Shown in pieces: positions 1-8,583 of a stretch of 64,000 nt of DNA. The stretch comes from Albidovulum denitrificans. Its GTDB lineage: Bacteria > Pseudomonadota > Alphaproteobacteria > Rhodobacterales > Rhodobacteraceae. Numbering within the stretch: position 1 is the first letter of the stretch; each line of letters opens with the position of its first letter. Where the stretch lies: the NCBI RefSeq assembly GCF_002973535.1, contig NZ_PVEP01000002.1:434001-498000 (forward strand), given 5' to 3'. The notes beneath the pieces are model-generated. The model saw only the letters and a list, made by a program, of their open reading frames with translations, searched no databases and was not told where the DNA came from. Made by a program: the position numbers and the translations under genes.

Positions 1-487
1 TTTGGCGCAGCGGATCGGTCGCCTCGCGGATCAGCGACAGCGACACGAAGATCAGCGCGACGCCGATCAGGACCCGGCCCGTCATCCGCCCCTCGCGCCG
101 CCGCGCGCGCAGGAACAGGCCGACGCCAAGGACCATGAGGACCGGCATCACCCAATCCGCCCGCGCCAGCAGGACCTGCGCAACCAGCGCCGAGCCGACA
201 TCGGCGCCCAGCAGGATCGCGAGCCCCCCCGCCGCCGTCAGCGTTCCGGCGGCGACGAAAGAGGTGGTCAGGATCGCCACGGCGGTGGAACTTTGCAGCG
301 CCAGCGCCGCGATCATGCCGCTCAGCGCCGCCATGATGCGGTTGTCGTCGCCCTTGCGCAGCCAGCGGCGCAACTGCACCGACCAGCCGCGCTCAACGCC
401 GGTGCGCACCAGGCGGACCGCCCAGATCAGCAGCGCCGCCGCGCCCGCGACATGCAGAAGAAAAAGGATCGGCGAGGTGCTTTCCAA
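1..487 (-). CDS. Na/Pi cotransporter family protein (N-terminal part, cut by window edge)
   Basis: The reverse strand encodes about 162 residues of a hydrophobic protein that runs off the left edge. The visible part has repeated membrane segments and small-residue stretches such as ALQSSTAVAILTTSFVAAG, which resembles the QSS repeat of NptA/PhoU-type sodium-phosphate symporters. The family takes up phosphate, or exports it, across the inner membrane. No ATG lies upstream before an in-frame stop, so a TTG codon at 487 is the likely start; this is uncertain. The C-terminal part, including any PhoU-like domain, is outside the window. Confidence 0.7.
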   Translation of the reverse strand, partial: MESTSPILFLLHVAGAAALLIWAVRLVRTGVERGWSVQLRRWLRKGDDNRIMAALSGMIAALALQSSTAVAILTTSFVAAGTLTAAGGLAILLGADVGSALVAQVLLARADWVMPVLMVLGVGLFLRARRREGRMTGRVLIGVALIFVSLSLIREATDPLRQ

Positions 488-574
488 GGCGTCATCCGGC
501 GGGTCGGGGGCCGCGCGAGTCGCGGCCGTTACAAAACTGTTACAAAGAGTTCACATTCCGGGGCCTGCCACAAT

Positions 575-612
575 GGCAAACATCCGGGGGCAAACATCCG
601 GGGGCAAACATC
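575..612. repeat. 14-bp direct tandem repeat, 2.7 copies
   Basis: The unit GGCAAACATCCGGG is repeated head to tail at 575-588, 589-602 and partly at 603-612. It sits in the gap between two reverse-strand genes, just downstream of the acyltransferase stop. It could be slippage-prone DNA; no function is evident. Confidence 0.9.
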
Positions 613-628
613 TTTGCCTGACCCGCGG

Positions 629-1504
629 TCACTTCCAGCGGCGGTGAATCCAGAACCACTGGCCCATATGCTGCCGGACCAGCGCCTCAAGGCTGTCGTT
701 GATCGCCTGCGTCATGGTCACCGGATCGCCTTTGGGGATCGGCGCCTCGGCCCGGATGTCGAAGTTCAGCCCGTCGTCGCGGCGGATGCCGTAGATCGGG
801 ATGATCTCGGCATCGTATTTCAGCGCCAGATCGGCGGCGGAGGTGGCGGTATAGGCGCGCTTGCCGAAAAAGGTGATCGGCGCCCCGTGGCCCATGTGCT
901 GATCCATGACGAGGCCAAGCATGCCGCCCGATTTCAGGAACCGCACCATCGCGCCAAGCCCTTCCGGCCCGCGCGGGAAAAGCGGCTTTCCGATCGTGGA
1001 GATCGCCTTGACGTAATGGTCGTTGAAGAGCGGGTTCTTCATCGGCTTGTAAAGTCCGCCGACGCGATAGCCCCGCGCCACCAGCGCGCCGCGCGCCACG
1101 TCGTAATTGCCGAAATGCCCGGTGGCGAGGATCACCGGGCGGCCTTCGCGATGCGCCGCCTCAAGGGCGGCCGCGCCGGGACCCTGGATCGGCAGGTCGC
1201 GGACGCGGTCGATGAAATCGGTGCCGGAGTAAAGCTCGATCGTGGTGCGGCCGACATTGTCGGGGACATCGCGAAGAAGGCGCGCGACCTCTGCCGGCGG
1301 CAGGTCGGGGCAGACGAGGGCGAGGTTTTCGCGGATCCGGGTCGTATAGCCCGCCAGCGGCGCCACCAGGCGCGAGACGACCCAGCCCGCGACCGGCACG
1401 CGGCGGCGATAGGGCAGGCGGAAGGCACACCACAAAAGCGCGCGGAAGGCGCCATCGACGATCCGGTCGGACAGGGTCGGTTTGCGCGGGGTCTTTCTCG
1501 CCAT
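629..1504 (-). CDS. Lauroyl/KDO2-lipid A acyltransferase-like protein (LpxL/HtrB family)
   Basis: This 291-residue protein matches the LpxL/HtrB acyltransferase family, which transfers acyl chains to lipid A precursors at the inner membrane. An N-terminal hydrophobic segment (about residues 15-45) is followed by the HX4D-like motif region ATGHFGNYDVARG and by a later GLVMDQHMG segment typical of the family. It ends with the WFWIHRRWK C-terminus common in this group. The ATG at 1504 was preferred; an in-frame ATG at 1561 would add 19 residues rich in Arg and Asp. Neither has a strong ribosome binding site. Confidence 0.85.
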   Translation of the reverse strand: MARKTPRKPTLSDRIVDGAFRALLWCAFRLPYRRRVPVAGWVVSRLVAPLAGYTTRIRENLALVCPDLPPAEVARLLRDVPDNVGRTTIELYSGTDFIDRVRDLPIQGPGAAALEAAHREGRPVILATGHFGNYDVARGALVARGYRVGGLYKPMKNPLFNDHYVKAISTIGKPLFPRGPEGLGAMVRFLKSGGMLGLVMDQHMGHGAPITFFGKRAYTATSAADLALKYDAEIIPIYGIRRDDGLNFDIRAEAPIPKGDPVTMTQAINDSLEALVRQHMGQWFWIHRRWK

Positions 1505-1610
1505 CTCGGGTATCGGGTTGCGGCCGCGACCGTCGCGGTCCGGCTTTCGGGCGCCAGACATAGTCAGGGCCGGGCCGGGTGACAAGACGAAGGCGGGCCG
1601 GGCCGTTGCG

Positions 1611-2681
1611 TCAGCCCTCATCCTCTTCCTCGCCCTGGCGCAGCGCCAGCTCGCCCGTGGCCTCAAGATCGCGGATCGCGGCGATAAGGGCGGTCTGGGC
1701 GGCGTCGGCATCCTTGACCTTGACGTTGCCCCTTGCCTCCATCTCTTCGCGCAGCGTGGCGGCCATGCGTTGCGAGAGGTTGGAGAGGATGAATTCCGCG
1801 CTGGTGGCATCGTCGCCCTCGGTCGCGGCGGCAAGCGCGGTGACAAGCTGCGCCTGGTCGATGCCGCGCGTGACCTTGGGAATGTCGCGCCCCTCGATCC
1901 GTTTGGCGATGTCGGCGAAGGTGAAGATGGTGCGGCGGACCCGTTCGGCGAATTCGGCGTCCTCTTCCCCCAGGCCTGCCAGAACCGCGTCGCGGGTCTG
2001 GGCCGGGGTGACGTTCAGGATCGCGCCGACGCGGGCTTCGGGGGCATCCTCGAAGGCGCGCGGCGCGACGTTGGAAAGCTGCCCGATCAGCGACTGGCCG
2101 ATCTGGCGCACCGTTTCGGGTTTGACAACGCCGGTCTGGCCCATGGCATGGGCGAGCCTGCGGGCGCGGTCACCGGGCAGTTGCGCCAGAAGATCGGCCG
2201 CGCGCCCGACCGGCAGCTTGGACAGCAGCACCGCCCCGATCTCGGCGCTTTCGTCGTTCAGGACGGCGATCAGGCGTTCATCCTCAAGCGCGCCGATCCG
2301 TTCCCACGGGTCGCCGGTCGCCGATGTCGCGCGGGCGTTGCGCAGCCGCGTCGCGGCGGCGGGCGAGATATGGCCCTGAAGCAGGTCCAGCGCGCGTTCG
2401 ATGCCGCCGGGGAAGGAAAGACCGACCGAATCGAGACGCCCCACGAATTCCTCCACTACCGCCCGCAGCGTCGCGCGATCGACGCTGCGCATGGAGCCCA
2501 TCTGTTCGGTCAGCGCTGCCTGAAGATCGTCGGGGAGCGAGGTCAGCGGCAGGTTGCCGCCCTCGGCCAGCAGGAACCGCACGATGATGGCGGCCTTCTG
2601 CCGTCCGGTCACGACCCTCGGGTCGTGCCGGGCGGGCGTCTGGCCCGTGTTGCTGTCAGCCTGTCGTGCAACCGCCGTCAT
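1611..2681 (-). CDS. fliG: Flagellar motor switch protein FliG
   Basis: The 356-residue product resembles FliG, the rotor protein that links the MS ring to the torque-generating C-ring. The start GRQKAAIIVRFLLAEGG matches the family's N-terminal domain, and the middle and C-terminal armadillo-like helices follow, with a FTFADI/RIEGRDIPKV region near residues 255-275 corresponding to the charged torque helix area. No other flagellar gene is next to it, so it is an orphan here. The C-terminus is acidic (EEEDEG). The ATG at 2681 gives a slightly long N-terminus compared with typical FliG. Confidence 0.85.
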   Translation of the reverse strand: MTAVARQADSNTGQTPARHDPRVVTGRQKAAIIVRFLLAEGGNLPLTSLPDDLQAALTEQMGSMRSVDRATLRAVVEEFVGRLDSVGLSFPGGIERALDLLQGHISPAAATRLRNARATSATGDPWERIGALEDERLIAVLNDESAEIGAVLLSKLPVGRAADLLAQLPGDRARRLAHAMGQTGVVKPETVRQIGQSLIGQLSNVAPRAFEDAPEARVGAILNVTPAQTRDAVLAGLGEEDAEFAERVRRTIFTFADIAKRIEGRDIPKVTRGIDQAQLVTALAAATEGDDATSAEFILSNLSQRMAATLREEMEARGNVKVKDADAAQTALIAAIRDLEATGELALRQGEEEDEG

Positions 2682-2752
2682 GGGTCCTCTCCGCCGCGTT
2701 GGAGCGACGGTCGCAGAACCGGGTTAACGGCGGCTTACGAATGAGCCGTTTC

Positions 2753-2917
2753 TCAGCTTTGCAGCTTCACGCAGGTCCGGGTCGCGCTGTCCCAGGCGGT
2801 CCCTTCCGCGCAGGACATGGCGGCCTGCTTGTCATGGCCGGAACAGTTCCCGAAGGCAAAGCCGGGGGCGACAGAAGCGGCAAGGGCGATCAGTGCGGCA
2901 AAGGCGTGTTTCGTCAT
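2753..2917 (-). CDS. Small secreted Cys-containing protein
   Basis: A 54-residue reading frame starts at an ATG with a good Shine-Dalgarno (AAGGAAAGGAG about 6 bases upstream). It has a signal-peptide-like N-terminus (Lys, then a hydrophobic Ala/Leu stretch ending near AFG) and a short mature part with three cysteines and a C-x(n)-W-x6-C arrangement (SCAEGTAWDSATRTCV) reminiscent of chitin-binding/peritrophin-like minimal modules. Similar small proteins sit near purB in related bacteria, to my recollection. Function is unknown. Confidence 0.65.
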   Translation of the reverse strand: MTKHAFAALIALAASVAPGFAFGNCSGHDKQAAMSCAEGTAWDSATRTCVKLQS

Positions 2918-3023
2918 GGCATGCTCCTTTCCTTCGTAAAGGGTGCCAGTCCCCCTGACCTTGCGGCAAGTGTTTCTTGGCCGGAAACAGCCGGATCACG
3001 CAATCGTGTGGCCTGTGGGGTGG

Positions 3024-3045
3024 GGATGGGCAATATTGCCCATCC
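3024..3045. repeat. Dispersed palindrome, copy 1 (GGATGGGCAATATTGCCCATCC)-type
   Basis: A perfect 22-bp palindrome (arm GGATGGGCAAT) begins at the last base of the purB stop codon. The same sequence recurs at 8919-8946 and, with one arm changed, at 9019-9044. It could act as a transcription terminator or as a REP-like element. Confidence 0.85.
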
Positions 3046-4349
3046 TACGCGCCGAAAACGCGGGCAAAGATCGTGTTGACATGCTTGGTATGGTAGCCAA
3101 GGTCGAATTTTTCCTCGATCTCGGCGGGCGACAGGGCGGCGGTGACCTCGGCATCGGCCAGCAGCTCTTCCTTGAAATCCGCGCCCTTTTCCCAGACCTT
3201 CATCGCGTTCCGCTGCACCAGCCGATAGGCGTCCTCGCGGCTGACCCCCGCCTGGGTCAGCGCCAGAAGGACCCGCTGCGACATGACCAGCCCTTTGAAC
3301 TTGTTCATGTTCCTCAGCATGTTTTCCGGGTAGACGACGAGCTTTTCGATAACCCCCGCCAGCCGGTTCAGCGCGAAATCGAGCGTGATCGTGGTATCGG
3401 GGCCGATGGCGCGCTCGACCGAGGAATGCGAGATGTCGCGTTCATGCCAAAGCGCCACATTCTCCAGCGCCGGGACCACGGCCATGCGCACCAGCCGGGC
3501 AAGGCCGGTGAGGTTCTCGGTCAGGACCGGGTTCCTCTTGTGCGGCATGGCCGAGGACCCCTTCTGGCCGGGGGAGAAGAACTCCTCCGCCTCCAGAACC
3601 TCGGTCCGTTGCATGTGACGAATCTCGATCGCGATGTTTTCGATGCTCGACGCGATGACGCCCAAGGTGGCGAAGAACATCGCGTGGCGGTCGCGCGGGA
3701 TCACCTGCGTCGAAATAGGTTCCGGGCGCAGGCCCAGTTTTTCGCAGACATGCTCCTCGACCGCAGGGTCGATATTGGCAAACGTGCCGACGGCGCCGGA
3801 GATGGCGCCCGTCGCCACCTCCCACCGGGCCTTTTCAAGCCGGTTCTTGTTGCGATCCATCTCGGCGTAAAAGCGCGCGAAGGTCAGGCCCATGGTCGTC
3901 GGTTCGGCATGGATGCCGTGGCTGCGGCCGATCCTGACCGTGTCCTTATGCTCAAAGGCGCGTTTCTTCAGCGCGGCGAGGACCTTGTCCATATCGGCCA
4001 GAAGGATGTCGGCGGCGCGGACAAGCTGAACGTTCAGCGTGGTGTCCAGCACGTCGGATGAGGTCATGCCCTGATGGACAAAGCGCGCGTCCTCGGACCC
4101 GATATGTTCGGCCAGATGGGTCAGAAAGGCGATGACGTCGTGCTTGGTGACCGCTTCGATCTCGTCGATGCGCGCCACATCGAATTCCACGTCCTTCGCG
4201 CGCCACACCGCCTCGGCATTCGCCTTCGGGATCACGCCAAGGGCGGCTTGCGCGTCGCAGGCATGGGCCTCGATCTCATACCAGATGCGGAACTTCGTCT
4301 CGGGCGACCAGATCGCAACCATCTCGGGGCGGGAATAGCGGGGGATCAT
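3045..4349 (-). CDS. purB: Adenylosuccinate lyase
   Basis: The 434-residue protein is adenylosuccinate lyase, which acts twice in purine synthesis (SAICAR to AICAR, and adenylosuccinate to AMP). It carries the fumarase/aspartase superfamily signature [11 protein letters not shown] around residue 265, a [10 protein letters not shown] substrate motif near residue 95, and [11 protein letters not shown] near residue 143. The length is normal for the family. The start [10 protein letters not shown] is the standard N-terminus. The stop codon runs directly into a perfect palindrome. The gene stands alone, downstream of a divergent DUF6314 gene. Confidence 0.97.
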   Translation of the reverse strand: MIPRYSRPEMVAIWSPETKFRIWYEIEAHACDAQAALGVIPKANAEAVWRAKDVEFDVARIDEIEAVTKHDVIAFLTHLAEHIGSEDARFVHQGMTSSDVLDTTLNVQLVRAADILLADMDKVLAALKKRAFEHKDTVRIGRSHGIHAEPTTMGLTFARFYAEMDRNKNRLEKARWEVATGAISGAVGTFANIDPAVEEHVCEKLGLRPEPISTQVIPRDRHAMFFATLGVIASSIENIAIEIRHMQRTEVLEAEEFFSPGQKGSSAMPHKRNPVLTENLTGLARLVRMAVVPALENVALWHERDISHSSVERAIGPDTTITLDFALNRLAGVIEKLVVYPENMLRNMNKFKGLVMSQRVLLALTQAGVSREDAYRLVQRNAMKVWEKGADFKEELLADAEVTAALSPAEIEEKFDLGYHTKHVNTIFARVFGA

Positions 4350-4427
4350 GGTGGGCCTCTTGCTTGTGACGGGGTTGCCGGGCTTCTAGAATGCGCGCCG
4401 CCGGGGAGCAAGGATGACAGGCCGGAA

Positions 4428-4862
4428 ATGAGGCTGAAGATCGCGGATTTCGAAGGGCTCTGGCATGTGCGGCGGGTAATCTCGGATCATCTGGCCGGGC
4501 AGAGCGGCGTTTTTACCGGCACCGCGACCCTGTCACCGCGCGGTGACGGGCTTTGGGACTGGTCAGAAAGCGGGGTAATCGCGCTTGGCGGCGGCAGGCC
4601 GATGAGCGCGGCGCGGCGCTATCTGTGGCGCGCTGAGGGGGGTCGTATCGCGGTCCTGTTCGAGGACGGCCGCCCGTTTCACGACTTCGCCCCGGTGGGC
4701 GCGCCCGAGGCCGCCCATTGGTGCGCGCCCGACGATTACCGGGTGCGCTACGATTTCTCCCGCTGGCCGGATTGGCAGGCGGAGTGGGTCGTGAAGGGGC
4801 CGCGCAAGGACTACACGATGCTTTCGCACCATGGGCGCGCGGCAATGGATCACGCTTCGTGA
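4428..4862 (+). CDS. DUF6314 family protein
   Basis: A 144-residue protein divergent from purB. It opens with MRLKIADFEGLWHVRR and contains GxFTGTATLSP, RYLWR and YRVRYDFSRWPDW segments that I associate with the DUF6314 family of short beta-rich proteins. No signal peptide or membrane segment is seen. The ATG at 4428 lies after a purine-rich GCCGGAA. Function is unknown. Confidence 0.75.
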   Translation: MRLKIADFEGLWHVRRVISDHLAGQSGVFTGTATLSPRGDGLWDWSESGVIALGGGRPMSAARRYLWRAEGGRIAVLFEDGRPFHDFAPVGAPEAAHWCAPDDYRVRYDFSRWPDWQAEWVVKGPRKDYTMLSHHGRAAMDHAS

Positions 4863-4947
4863 TGAATATCCGCACGATCATTCATTTCTGAAATGGATCG
4901 GCCCGCCTTATCTGATCGGCAGAGACCCGACAGACAGGAGGTCAGTC

Positions 4948-5142
4948 ATGCCCGCCAGGATCGCCCCGACGCCCCGCTTTGCCGCCAGTCGGCCCCTCCC
5001 GGCCCTTGCCGGGGGCCTTGCCGTTCTGGCCGTCATTGTGCTTGCGGCGACCCTGCCGCGGCCCGCGCCCGGACCGGACGCGCCCGAGGATTGGCACGGC
5101 AATGTCGCGGCCTCCCACTGGCACCCGGTCACGCCCCGGTAA
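4948..5142 (+). CDS. Small single-pass membrane protein, hypothetical
   Basis: This 64-residue frame is preceded by an unusually good ribosome binding site (AGGAGGT, 6 bases before ATG). One hydrophobic helix (about residues 19-34, LAGGLAVLAVIVLAATL) follows a short basic N-terminus, and the tail ends in WHGNVAASHWHPV. Its last 14 bases overlap the end of the convergent dddP. I recognise no family; the strong RBS is the best argument that it is real. Confidence 0.5.
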   Translation: MPARIAPTPRFAASRPLPALAGGLAVLAVIVLAATLPRPAPGPDAPEDWHGNVAASHWHPVTPR

Positions 5143-6469
5143 GCGCCGGGTCGAAGGGATAGCGCGTCAGGTTTTCGCACCCGTCCGCCGTCACCAGCAC
5201 CTGATCCTCGATCTTGATCGAAAAGTCGCCGCCCTCGGGACTAACCAGCGCCTCGACGCAGATCACCATGCCTTCCTCGATCACATGGTCAAAGGCGCCC
5301 TCGGCCCAGTTGTCGGGGTAGGGCACATAGGGCCATTCGTCGCAAAGCCCGACACCGTGCATCTTACAGGAATATTTCTGCGCCCAGTACTGGTCCTCAA
5401 GCTGATGCCCCTCAAGCACCAGCTCCCGGATCGGCACGCCCGGTTTCAGCCGCGCCTGATGGTCGCGGATATGATCAAGCGCGTGGTTCATGGCGGAAAT
5501 CATCGCGTTCGCGGGCTTGGCGTCACCCACCCACCATGTCCGCGAGATGTCGATGCAGATGCCGTAGGACCCGATCAGGTCGGTGTCGAAGGCGACGATT
5601 TCGTTATTCTGCACGATCCGCGGGCCGCATTCCTGAAACCACGGGTTCGTGCGCGGGCCAGAGGCCAGAAGCCGGGTCTCGATCCATTCGCCGCCGCGCC
5701 GGATATTGCCCTTGTGCAACTCCGCCCAGATGTCATCCTCGCTGACGCCGCCCTTCGGGACATTGGTGCGCGTGAAATCCTCCATCTCGGCAATAGCGCT
5801 TTCGCAGGCATGGTGCGCGCAGCGCATGGCGAGGATTTCGTCCGCCCCCTTGATGGCGCGGGTGCGTTCGGTCAACTCCTCCCCCTCCATCACCTGAAAC
5901 CCGGCGCGTTCCAGCGCACGCAGGCCGTGGATCTGGATCTTGTCGACGGCAAGGCGCCGGTTCGCGCCGGCATGGGCGCGCATCACCTCATCCACCTGAC
6001 CGGCAAAGGCATGGGCGTCGCGGTCGCCCAGATCGCCTGAAACGGCGTAGAAGAAGGACGCGCCCGACCGAAGTTCCTTCACCAGCGGGTTGAAATCGAC
6101 GAGGAAGGGGGAATTCTTGTATTCCCAGACCACCATATGCCCGTCGGCGCAGACAAGGCAGGCGCGGAACGGGTTATGCGCGTTCCAAAGCTGCATGTTC
6201 GTGGTGTCGGTGGCATAGCGGATGTTGAGGGGATCGAACATCAGGATGCCGCCATAGTCGCGATCCGCCAGCGCCCGGACCAGCCGCCTCCAGCGATCCT
6301 CACGCATCGCGGAAAGGTTCGGCAGCGTCAGCCCCGCCGCCTCCCATTCGCGGAAGGCAAGTTGCGTCGGCCCGATCTCTACCCGGTCGTTGTCGTTGGG
6401 GGTGCCGTCGCCAAGGGTCGCGCCCCGGCTTGGGTCGATCTTGCGGCGGTCGCGGTAGTGATCGGTCAT
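5129..6469 (-). CDS. dddP: DMSP lyase DddP (M24 metallopeptidase fold)
   Basis: This 446-residue protein has the creatinase/aminopeptidase-P (M24) fold but matches DddP, which cleaves dimethylsulfoniopropionate to acrylate and dimethyl sulfide in marine Rhodobacteraceae. The N-terminus (RKIDPSRGATLGD, NDNDR) is DddP-like. Counting from the ATG at 6469, the metal and active-site residues known from the Ruegeria lacuscaerulensis enzyme fall at identical numbers: D295, D297, D307, H371, E406 and E421, with the proposed base D377 in HGVGLCDEWP. That agreement makes a plain peptidase unlikely. The gene stands alone; the divergent DUF3445 gene starts 113 bases away. No regulator of DMSP uptake is nearby. 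Confidence 0.92.
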   Translation of the reverse strand: MTDHYRDRRKIDPSRGATLGDGTPNDNDRVEIGPTQLAFREWEAAGLTLPNLSAMREDRWRRLVRALADRDYGGILMFDPLNIRYATDTTNMQLWNAHNPFRACLVCADGHMVVWEYKNSPFLVDFNPLVKELRSGASFFYAVSGDLGDRDAHAFAGQVDEVMRAHAGANRRLAVDKIQIHGLRALERAGFQVMEGEELTERTRAIKGADEILAMRCAHHACESAIAEMEDFTRTNVPKGGVSEDDIWAELHKGNIRRGGEWIETRLLASGPRTNPWFQECGPRIVQNNEIVAFDTDLIGSYGICIDISRTWWVGDAKPANAMISAMNHALDHIRDHQARLKPGVPIRELVLEGHQLEDQYWAQKYSCKMHGVGLCDEWPYVPYPDNWAEGAFDHVIEEGMVICVEALVSPEGGDFSIKIEDQVLVTADGCENLTRYPFDPALTGA

Positions 6470-6581
6470 GGGGTCCTCCTTCGGCTTGGTGCGATGCTGG
6501 GGCGGGGTGGGGGCGCCGTCATGCCGGTTCGCGACATCGGAAGGCATGGAAATCGTCACCGCGTTGGGGCAATGAAGGGGC

Positions 6582-7325
6582 ATGCAGTCAGACCCGATCC
6601 TTCAACCGACGATCCCCGACGCCCAGCGAGAGGCGGCCGCGCGGCGTCTGCCCGCGATGCAGCCGGTGGCGGAGGGGGCGCTTCTGACCGTGGACGCGGG
6701 GTATTCCGCGCAACTGGCGGAAAAGGCGCGGCTGATCGCGGCGGGCCGGGACCGGGTGATCGCGGTGACGCCGGGCGCCGGGGCGGCGGTGGCGGAGCTG
6801 TTGGAGTTTGTGCTGGACGACCTCTCGCGCCGCCCGGATTTCGCGGTCAGGGGCGGGACCGTCCGCCGCCCGGATGGCGTCACGGTCACGGTAGAGCGGG
6901 ACGATCCGTTCCTGACCCTGTCACGGCTGGTGCAAGAGGATCTTTGCGTTCTGGAAAAGCGCGGGGCGGAGCACGTGCTGACCGCCGCTCTCCTCTGCTT
7001 TCCCGCCGCCTGGACGCTGGCCGAAAAGATCGGGCAACCTCTGTTGCGGATCCATCTGCCGGTGCCGGTCTATGACGCGGACATCGCCCGGCGGGTGCAG
7101 CGGATGTTCGACGGGGTACAGCCGGGGCGGGCGGTCTGGCGCGCGAACCTTCTGCGCTACGACCTGCCGGACCTCTATCAGCCGCATTCCGAGGCCAATC
7201 CGCGCAAGGTCGGTCGGCCGGACAGCGTTTATGAGAGAAGCGAGCGGCAAAGCGTCTTTCGCCTGCCCGTGACCGGCGCGGTGGTCTTTGCCATTCACAC
7301 GACGGTGGCCCGCCGCGCGGTCTGA
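6582..7325 (+). CDS. DUF3445 / haem-dependent oxidative N-demethylase-like protein
   Basis: The 247-residue protein fits the DUF3445 family (HODM alpha-subunit-like). Family members are proposed to bind haem and oxidatively demethylate small amines. Supporting segments are the early LxxLxPMQP-like RRLPAMQPVAEGALL, the central VQEDLCVLEK, the CFPAAWTLAEKIGQPL motif and the final FAIHTTVA. It is divergent from dddP and could share a promoter region with it, but a functional link to DMSP or methylated amines is only inference. It is shorter than some homologues. Confidence 0.75.
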   Translation: MQSDPILQPTIPDAQREAAARRLPAMQPVAEGALLTVDAGYSAQLAEKARLIAAGRDRVIAVTPGAGAAVAELLEFVLDDLSRRPDFAVRGGTVRRPDGVTVTVERDDPFLTLSRLVQEDLCVLEKRGAEHVLTAALLCFPAAWTLAEKIGQPLLRIHLPVPVYDADIARRVQRMFDGVQPGRAVWRANLLRYDLPDLYQPHSEANPRKVGRPDSVYERSERQSVFRLPVTGAVVFAIHTTVARRAV

Positions 7326-7345
7326 TCCGGCCCGGTCGGGGGGGA

Positions 7346-7549
7346 TCAGAGGTGCAGGATCCGCGACAACTGCCCCAGCGCATCGTCGCGCTTGGCGATG
7401 TCCACGACGCTTGGCATCTCATAGCGCCGCATCGTCGCCTCGATCATGTCGTCCACCCGCAGCGCGGCATTGCGCCGTGCCTGCCAGGCGATGACATGCG
7501 CTTTCGGCGGTGTCGCCGAACCGGTCGGTCTGATGTGAAGTCCCGTCAT
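7346..7549 (-). CDS. Hypothetical small protein
   Basis: A 67-residue frame on the reverse strand with purine-rich AAGGG before the ATG at 7549. The product is basic, contains a helix-forming segment (IEATMRRYEMPSVVDIAKRD) and ends LSRILHL. It has no membrane segment. An upstream ATG at 7663 would extend it by 38 residues, but that extension looks less protein-like. I do not recognise the family. Confidence 0.5.
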   Translation of the reverse strand: MTGLHIRPTGSATPPKAHVIAWQARRNAALRVDDMIEATMRRYEMPSVVDIAKRDDALGQLSRILHL

Positions 7550-7738
7550 GCCCTTAACCCTTTTGAGGTCTTTTACCCAGCTTCTGGTTAATGAGGGATT
7601 TAGGCGGAAATCTGCCGAGATCGGTACGCTTTCGCGATGCTTTTCCGGCAATGACGGGGCCAAGGCGCTGGAAACGCATGAAAAACCGGCGCAGGGGCAG
7701 GGTTCGCCGGGGTTTCGGGCGAAACGGGAACGGGCGTG

Positions 7739-8053
7739 TCAGGCAAAGCCCTCGCCGCCGCAGGTCGGGCAACGCGAGGTTTTCAGGCCAAAGCAGCCGC
7801 CGCAGCGGTCAAGGATCTGCCGCCCGCGCATGTCCACCCCCTTCACCACCTGCCCGGACCCCCGGCAGATCGCGCAAGGCACCCGGCCAGAGCCGTGGCA
7901 CCTGTGACAGCGCCGCTTGACCGGCTTTTCCGTCCCTTTGCCCTGATGCGGTGGCTGCATGGCGGCGCTGCTTTTTCTGTTCCCCGCGCGCAGCCAAGCA
8001 CGATTCGCCCGGTCTGTCACCTCATTGACGGTGCCGGTCGCGGGCGCGCCCAT
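7739..8053 (-). CDS. DnaJ-type cysteine-rich zinc-finger protein
   Basis: A 104-residue protein whose second half carries four CxxC motifs (CHRCHGSG, CAICRGSG, CGGCFG, CPTCGGEG), the spacing of the DnaJ central zinc-binding domain. It lacks the J domain and substrate domains, so it is a stand-alone zinc-ribbon protein rather than a chaperone DnaJ. The N-terminal 30 residues are uncertain: an in-frame ATG at 7960 would give a 73-residue form beginning MQPPHQGKG. Role unknown. Confidence 0.65.
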   Translation of the reverse strand: MGAPATGTVNEVTDRANRAWLRAGNRKSSAAMQPPHQGKGTEKPVKRRCHRCHGSGRVPCAICRGSGQVVKGVDMRGRQILDRCGGCFGLKTSRCPTCGGEGFA

Positions 8054-8163
8054 CCGGGCCGCAACCGGTGGCGGGATGGCCTGCGCGGGCGGGAATCCGC
8101 GAGGTTGGAGGCGGCTTGAGGAGGCGATTGGAGTGACTCCTGATAACAGCCGTCGTGTGGCTT

Positions 8164-8583
8164 CTATTTGGCGACTGGGTTGGTGTTGAGCCGGTAAAAA
8201 GCAATTAGAAAAAAGACAGCGACGGAAGTAGCTGTGGCAAGGAAGAAAACAACACTATACCCCAAAAACGTAGTGCTCAATAGCGCAAGGGGACCATCTT
8301 GAAGCAGCATGATCGTCCCCCAGAAAATAACGAAAAGAGCGGAGCATATTAACGCAAACCAAAGAAACGGGCGAAAGCTGATCCTCTTCAGTTTTCTAAA
8401 GTATAAGAAGTAGGCCGGTATACCTAAAATGATGGCAAAACCATACCCAGTCATTGAGCCTATGCCGAGAAAAAACTCCCACAACACAACCCTGCCTGAG
8501 ATATAGCCTTCGATAATCACCAAGATTGGCACGATAATCGGAGCGACTATAAACGCCGCAACCACTCTTCCGTTAGGAGTCAT
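8164..8583 (-). CDS. Four-helix membrane protein, downstream partner in an AT-rich pair
   Basis: A 139-residue hydrophobic protein with about four membrane segments (near residues 7-27, 38-60, 75-95 and 108-130) and short basic loops (YFRKLKRISFRPF). Its ATG overlaps the upstream gene's stop as ATGA (8580-8583), so the two are probably translationally coupled. Base composition is clearly lower in G+C than the neighbours, which suggests transfer. I recognise no family. One reading is a membrane immunity-like or accessory protein for the upstream product, but nothing in the sequence proves this. Confidence 0.6.
   Translation of the reverse strand: MTPNGRVVAAFIVAPIIVPILVIIEGYISGRVVLWEFFLGIGSMTGYGFAIILGIPAYFLYFRKLKRISFRPFLWFALICSALFVIFWGTIMLLQDGPLALLSTTFLGYSVVFFLATATSVAVFFLIAFYRLNTNPVAK

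Noticed and set aside
2-1582. A 526-codon plus-strand frame at the left edge
   Set aside because: It is antisense to the Na/Pi transporter and the acyltransferase; its product is a low-complexity run of Arg, Gln and Asp.
5129-6469. Annotation as Xaa-Pro aminopeptidase or creatinase
   Set aside because: The fold is shared, but the residue pattern and numbering agree with DddP, including the HGVGLCDEWP segment.
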